Below are positions 60,340 to 64,000 of a stretch of DNA of 64,000 nucleotides, one piece after another. A model generated the notes under the pieces. The model searched no databases and was not told the DNA's origin. It saw only the letters and a program-made list of their open reading frames with translations. Positions within the stretch are counted from its first letter, which is position 1; the number at the start of each line of letters is the position of its first letter. A program made the translations under genes and the position numbers. Location: positions 868,001-932,000 of the forward strand of contig NZ_LN879457.1 in NCBI RefSeq assembly GCF_001403615.1, given 5' to 3'. The DNA comes from Desnuesiella massiliensis. Lineage in GTDB: Bacteria; Bacillota; Clostridia; Clostridiales; Clostridiaceae.

Positions 60340-61719
60340 ATGTCTTTGTTATATAAATATGATAGCAGGAATTTACCTGTAAGCTATGATATGGATGTAA
60401 TTGTGGCTGGAGGCGGAACTGCAGGAGCCATAGCTGCTATAGCTGCAGCTAGAAACGGCATGAAGGTATTGCTTATAGAGCAGTTTGGAGGCCTTGGAGG
60501 AACTGCTACTCAAGCTTTAGTTACACCATTAATGCATAGTCATATAAATGGCAATCCTCTATGTTCTTCTATAAGTGAAGAAGTAAATAATAAGCTCATA
60601 GATTTAGGATATTCCTTCAGAGATGTAGGAAATAATACAGGCCATTTTGATCCTATTATTTTAAAGATGGTTTTAGAAGAAATGGCAGAAGAGGCTGGAG
60701 TTACCTTACTCTACTACACTCATATCATAGATGTAATTGTTGAAAACAATACTATAAAAGGGTTAATTGTAGATAATAAAAGTGGTACTAGTGCTGTATT
60801 AGGAAAAAGAATAATCGATTGCACTGGAGATGGAGATGTAGCCTATAAAGCCGGGGTAGAGTTTGAAAAGGGCAATCCTAAGACAGGAAAGAATCAGCCT
60901 ATATCTGTTAGGTACATGATGAGCGGAGTGGATGTAAAGAAGTTTGCAGATTTTCTTAATGAAAACTATGGCTCTTGTAACTACAATCCGCCAATTTTCC
61001 ACACCGCTATGGTTTGGGGAGGTTCTTGGGGACTAAAACCCTTATTTCAAAAGGCTTTAGATGCAGGAGATATTACCTATGATGATGGAGCTTACTGGCA
61101 GGTCTTTGGAGTTCCTGGCAGAAAGGATGGTCTGGCTTTTAATTGTCCAGAGATCTTTGATAATATAGATGGCACTAATGCAGAGCATTTAACACAGGCT
61201 CAAATAAAGGGCAAAAAGGCTATTTTAAGACATCTGAAATTCTATAAGAAATACTTCCCAGGCTTTGAAGATGCCTATATAACTGAAATTGCCACTCAAG
61301 TAGGGGTAAGAGAAACCAGGAGATTTAAAGGACTTTATACCTTAACCGATGAAGATCTAATATTAAATAGAAAATTTAAAGACTATATTTCAAGATGCAA
61401 TTACCCAATAGATATACATGGTTATGAATTAACCAATGGAAGAGTAGACGCAAAGGACAAGGACCCTATACCTTATTATGAAGTGCCTTTTAGGTGCTTA
61501 GTACCACAAGGTATAGAAAATTTAATTCTTGCAGGAAGATGTATATCTGCATCCTTTTTAGCTAACTCTTCTTTAAGAATACAAGTGGTGGCAAGAGCTA
61601 CCGGGGAAGCTGCTGGAATAGCTTCAGCTTTATCCATAACTAGGGACATAGGTTTTGCCCAGTTGTCAGGAGAAGAAGTGGGAAAAGAAATGGAAAGAAA
61701 AGGAGCTAAATTTGAATAA
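60340..61719 (+). CDS. FAD-dependent oxidoreductase (FAD_oxidored family)
   Basis: A 459-residue flavoprotein. The dinucleotide-binding start VIVAGGGTAGAIAAIAAARN and the acid end of the second strand (LLIEQFGG) are clear. IDCTGDGDVAYKAGVEFEKG and the C-terminal GRCISASFLANSSLRIQVVA motif belong to the FAD_oxidored family found in polysaccharide and heparin loci. It could oxidise or reduce a keto-sugar produced by the Gfo/Idh/MocA enzymes. No signal peptide. The gene ends the unit before a gap of two hairpins. Confidence 0.83.
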   Translation: MSLLYKYDSRNLPVSYDMDVIVAGGGTAGAIAAIAAARNGMKVLLIEQFGGLGGTATQALVTPLMHSHINGNPLCSSISEEVNNKLIDLGYSFRDVGNNTGHFDPIILKMVLEEMAEEAGVTLLYYTHIIDVIVENNTIKGLIVDNKSGTSAVLGKRIIDCTGDGDVAYKAGVEFEKGNPKTGKNQPISVRYMMSGVDVKKFADFLNENYGSCNYNPPIFHTAMVWGGSWGLKPLFQKALDAGDITYDDGAYWQVFGVPGRKDGLAFNCPEIFDNIDGTNAEHLTQAQIKGKKAILRHLKFYKKYFPGFEDAYITEIATQVGVRETRRFKGLYTLTDEDLILNRKFKDYISRCNYPIDIHGYELTNGRVDAKDKDPIPYYEVPFRCLVPQGIENLILAGRCISASFLANSSLRIQVVARATGEAAGIASALSITRDIGFAQLSGEEVGKEMERKGAKFE

Positions 61720-61731
61720 TCCCTTCTATTT

Positions 61732-61792
61732 AGATTTACTGCTTCAAAATTAAATAGGAAGTATTAAAAAATTAGCTAGAAGCAGTAAATCT
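61732..61792 (+). terminator. Large hairpin after the FAD oxidoreductase gene
   Basis: AGATTTACTGCTTC and GAAGCAGTAAATCT pair perfectly over 14 bases, with a 33-base loop. A short TATTTGATA follows rather than a strong T run. It could be a weak terminator or processing hairpin. Confidence 0.5.
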
Positions 61793-61838
61793 TATTTGAT
61801 ATAGCTTTAAAATCAATTGACTTATCCTCCAAAAAAGT

Positions 61839-61875
61839 TTTTAACATCTAGATTTTTATCCTATGGATGTTAAAA
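61839..61875 (+). promoter_or_regulatory. Leader hairpin before oxidoreductase 4
   Basis: TTTTAACATC and GATGTTAAAA pair over 10 bases around a 17-base loop, ending seven bases before the AAGGGGTGAG ribosome site. It may influence translation or be an operator. Confidence 0.45.
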
Positions 61876-61896
61876 TTTAAATAAGGGGTGAGTTCA

Positions 61897-63069
61897 ATGG
61901 ACAAAATTAATTTTGGCATAATAGGCATGGGTAATAGAGGAAGTTATATTGGTAAATATGTATTTCCTAACAATTCCCATATTAATTTAGCAGCTGTTTG
62001 TGATGGAAAGGATTCCACCTTAGAAGAGTGGAAGGAAAAGAAAGTTAGAACCTATAAATATTATGAAGAATTGCTCAGCGATGAGAAAATAGATGCAGTA
62101 TTTATAACTACACCGGATGGAACCCATGCAGAAATAGCTATAAAAACTTTAAAGGCAGGTAAACATGTTATATGTGAAAAGCCTTTAGAAATAACAGAAG
62201 AGAAGATTTTATCCATAGTAAAGTCAGCAAAGGAACATAATAAAATATTTATGCTTGGCTTTGTATTAAGGTATGCACCTTTATTTATAAAGATTAAAGA
62301 GCTTATTGCCAGTGGCATCATAGGCAATTTAATAATGTGTGAAGCAAGAGATAATATAAACTATGGAGGATTTTCCTATTTTCATGATTGGCACAGAGAA
62401 AGAAGACATTCCGAAAGTTTGCTTCTCCAAAAGGCTACTCACAGCTTGGATATACTAAATTGGATGATAGATTCCTATCCTAAAAAAGTAGCAGGCTTCG
62501 GTTCCTTAGATGTATTTGGAGAAAAAGGAGCTATGAAAATTTTTGGACATCCTGTGGATAAAGCCCTTAAGTGCAGTGAATGTTCTAAGCAAAAGGAATG
62601 TGAAGAGAATATAGAAAATGTGTACAGATTAGGTAAGGCTGCAAGGCGAGAGCAATGGCCAGATGACTGTTTGTATGCCAGTGAAATAGATGTTCAGGAT
62701 AATCAAAGTTTAATAATAAAATATGACAATGGTGTAAAAGCTAATTACAATTTATGTCTTTTTACTCCCGAATATAAAAGAGAATTTATATTTATAGGAG
62801 ATAAAGGGAAGCTAGTAGCTGATGATAAATCTAAAACCATCACCATAGCTTTTAGAAATACAAAGGATGTAATAAGCTATGAAGTACCTAATGAGGGGGT
62901 TCATGGTGGAGGAGATGAAAGGCTAATGGAGGATTTTATAAATTGTTATTATCATAATAAAAAACCTATTGCTTCTTTGAAGGATGGAGCTATAAGTGCA
63001 TTGCTGGCTTTAGCGGCACAAAAGGCCATAGATCAGGAGCAAATAGTAGAAGTTAAAACTATAGATTAG
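61897..63069 (+). CDS. Gfo/Idh/MocA oxidoreductase, 4 (Cys-rich insert type)
   Basis: A 390-residue member, longer than its neighbours. NFGIIGMGNRGSYIGKYV opens the Rossmann fold and CEKPLEI carries the EKP Lys. The catalytic region is SESLLLQKATHSLDILNW, where Lys-Ala-Thr-His replaces DxxxH. An insert with KCSECSKQKECEENI has four Cys that could bind metal. ATG at 61897 follows AAGGGGTGAG; the GTG at 61888 lies within the ribosome site. It starts a new pair with the oxidoreductase that follows. Confidence 0.85.
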   Translation: MDKINFGIIGMGNRGSYIGKYVFPNNSHINLAAVCDGKDSTLEEWKEKKVRTYKYYEELLSDEKIDAVFITTPDGTHAEIAIKTLKAGKHVICEKPLEITEEKILSIVKSAKEHNKIFMLGFVLRYAPLFIKIKELIASGIIGNLIMCEARDNINYGGFSYFHDWHRERRHSESLLLQKATHSLDILNWMIDSYPKKVAGFGSLDVFGEKGAMKIFGHPVDKALKCSECSKQKECEENIENVYRLGKAARREQWPDDCLYASEIDVQDNQSLIIKYDNGVKANYNLCLFTPEYKREFIFIGDKGKLVADDKSKTITIAFRNTKDVISYEVPNEGVHGGGDERLMEDFINCYYHNKKPIASLKDGAISALLALAAQKAIDQEQIVEVKTID

Positions 63070-63081
63070 AGGAGGATAACT

Positions 63082-64000
63082 ATGTTAAGAGTTGGTATTA
63101 TAGGATGCGGTGGAATCGCTGGAATGCATGCTTTCTGCTATCAACATATGCCAGAGGCTAAGGTGGTAGCAGTAGCAGATATAATCCCTGAAAGAGCAGA
63201 TAATATGGCTAAGATTTTTGGAGCAGAGGCTCTATATCATGGGGATGAGCTATTAAAAAGAGAGGATATAGATGTAGTAGATATTTGCTTACCTACTTAT
63301 CTACATTGCGAGTATGTTTTAAAGGTTGCCGCAGCAAAGAAGCATGTGCTTTGTGAAAAGCCTATGGCTTTAAACCTTGAAGAAGGTAGAAAGATGATTG
63401 AGGCTACTAAAGAAGCAGGGGTTAAATTCATGGTAGCTCATGTGTTAAGATTTTTCCCAGAGAATGAAAATGCAAAGCTTGTAATGGAAAGCGGCGCTAT
63501 AGGAAACCCAAGAATGGTAAGAACCTATAGAGGAGGAGTTCATCCAGGCAGAGTAAGAGCTTGGTATGCTGATGTTGAAAAGAGTGGTGGAGCTATACAA
63601 GATATGGTTATCCATGATATAGATTATTTAAAATCTTGCTTTGGACCAGCAAAGCAGGTATATGCTAAAGGAAATGTATTTGAGAAAACACCAAATTTAG
63701 AATATGATTTGGTTATGATAGAGTTCTATAACGGTGTAATAGCTCATCTAGTAGCGGATTGGTCCAGACCAGAAGGTGGACAATTCAACACTAAGATGGA
63801 AATAGTGGGAACTAAGGGTATTGTAGAATATGATTTATCAAAATCAATGCCTTTAAGCGTATTAGCAGCTCCTGAGGCTCAAGTAGGAGATAAGGGTGTA
63901 GCGGTACCAGAAAGTCCATTAGATCCAAGGTCTAACCCTTATGCAAAAGAAATAATTAAATTCTTAGCAGCTATAGAAAATGATACAGAGGTTCCAGTTC
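63082..64000 (+). CDS. Gfo/Idh/MocA oxidoreductase, 5 (3' end cut by window)
   Basis: The frame starts at ATG 63082 after GAGGAGGATAAC and stays open to the last base, giving 306 visible codons. The product has GIIGCGGIAGMHAF, LCEKPMAL with the EKP Lys, and KSGGAIQDMVIHDIDYL with the full DxxxH pair. It is distinct from the other four. The remaining C-terminus, perhaps 10-40 residues, lies outside the window. Confidence 0.88.
   Translation, partial: MLRVGIIGCGGIAGMHAFCYQHMPEAKVVAVADIIPERADNMAKIFGAEALYHGDELLKREDIDVVDICLPTYLHCEYVLKVAAAKKHVLCEKPMALNLEEGRKMIEATKEAGVKFMVAHVLRFFPENENAKLVMESGAIGNPRMVRTYRGGVHPGRVRAWYADVEKSGGAIQDMVIHDIDYLKSCFGPAKQVYAKGNVFEKTPNLEYDLVMIEFYNGVIAHLVADWSRPEGGQFNTKMEIVGTKGIVEYDLSKSMPLSVLAAPEAQVGDKGVAVPESPLDPRSNPYAKEIIKFLAAIENDTEVPV

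Noticed and set aside
1..64000. CRISPR arrays, tRNA, rRNA, transposase or prophage genes
   Set aside because: No regularly spaced repeats, tRNA-like cloverleaf sequences, rRNA stretches or phage/IS proteins were found on either strand.

Overview
The window is low-GC, AT-rich DNA with clostridial-style Shine-Dalgarno sites (AGGAGG or GAGGTG, 5-9 bases before the start), dense strings of short intergenic hairpin terminators, a c-di-GMP-I aptamer, a SigI/RsgI-type regulator and many close paralogues of Firmicute families. I read it as the chromosome of a Clostridium (sensu lato); species cannot be decided from sequence alone. I see no rRNA, tRNA, CRISPR array, prophage or intact transposase gene.

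Positions 1-28300 are a mixed housekeeping and regulatory region: the end of a class D sortase, an alpha/beta hydrolase, a NodB-type deacetylase, rluF downstream of a two-component system, a glutaredoxin, an unusual protein joining a SigI C-terminal-like domain to an RsgI-type anti-sigma domain next to a secreted RsiV-like protein, an M20 amidohydrolase, a 1118-residue hybrid histidine kinase, a KAS III enzyme with three paralogous SpoIIAA-like small proteins around it, a MarR-controlled MacAB-type efflux operon, idi, superoxide dismutase, a second deacetylase, two TetR regulators, two GNAT enzymes, an SRAP protein and a homoserine dehydrogenase.

Positions 28400-64000 are almost entirely a carbohydrate-use region. 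The first operon (28458-38510) has uxaB, uxaA and uxaE for uronate catabolism, an Eis-like acetyltransferase, a cytoplasmic GH84 enzyme with an extra GH3-like C-terminal domain, and a heparinase II/III family protein without a signal peptide. Next comes a complete Opp/Dpp-type ABC importer (38777-44490) and a secreted DUF4855 protein (44649-47147). An aptamer for c-di-GMP, a zinc-ribbon/TPR membrane protein and an HEXXH membrane peptidase interrupt the series. From 49770 to the end lie four TIM-barrel sugar isomerase/epimerase-like proteins, five different Gfo/Idh/MocA oxidoreductases, an FAD oxidoreductase, an M55 aminopeptidase, nagB-like and nagA genes and an AraC regulator.

My inference is that an amino-sugar/uronic-acid oligosaccharide is imported by the Opp-type transporter and taken apart inside the cell by the heparinase-like lyase and GH84 enzyme. 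Uronates would then flow through UxaE/UxaB/UxaA and GlcNAc-6-phosphate through NagA/NagB. The oxidoreductase and TIM-barrel set would handle modified or unusual sugar linkages by an oxidation-elimination type of chemistry. The substrate is not proven by the sequence.

Two related palindromic elements (40567-40631 and 51580-51739) look like a full-length and an internally deleted copy of one MITE-like family.
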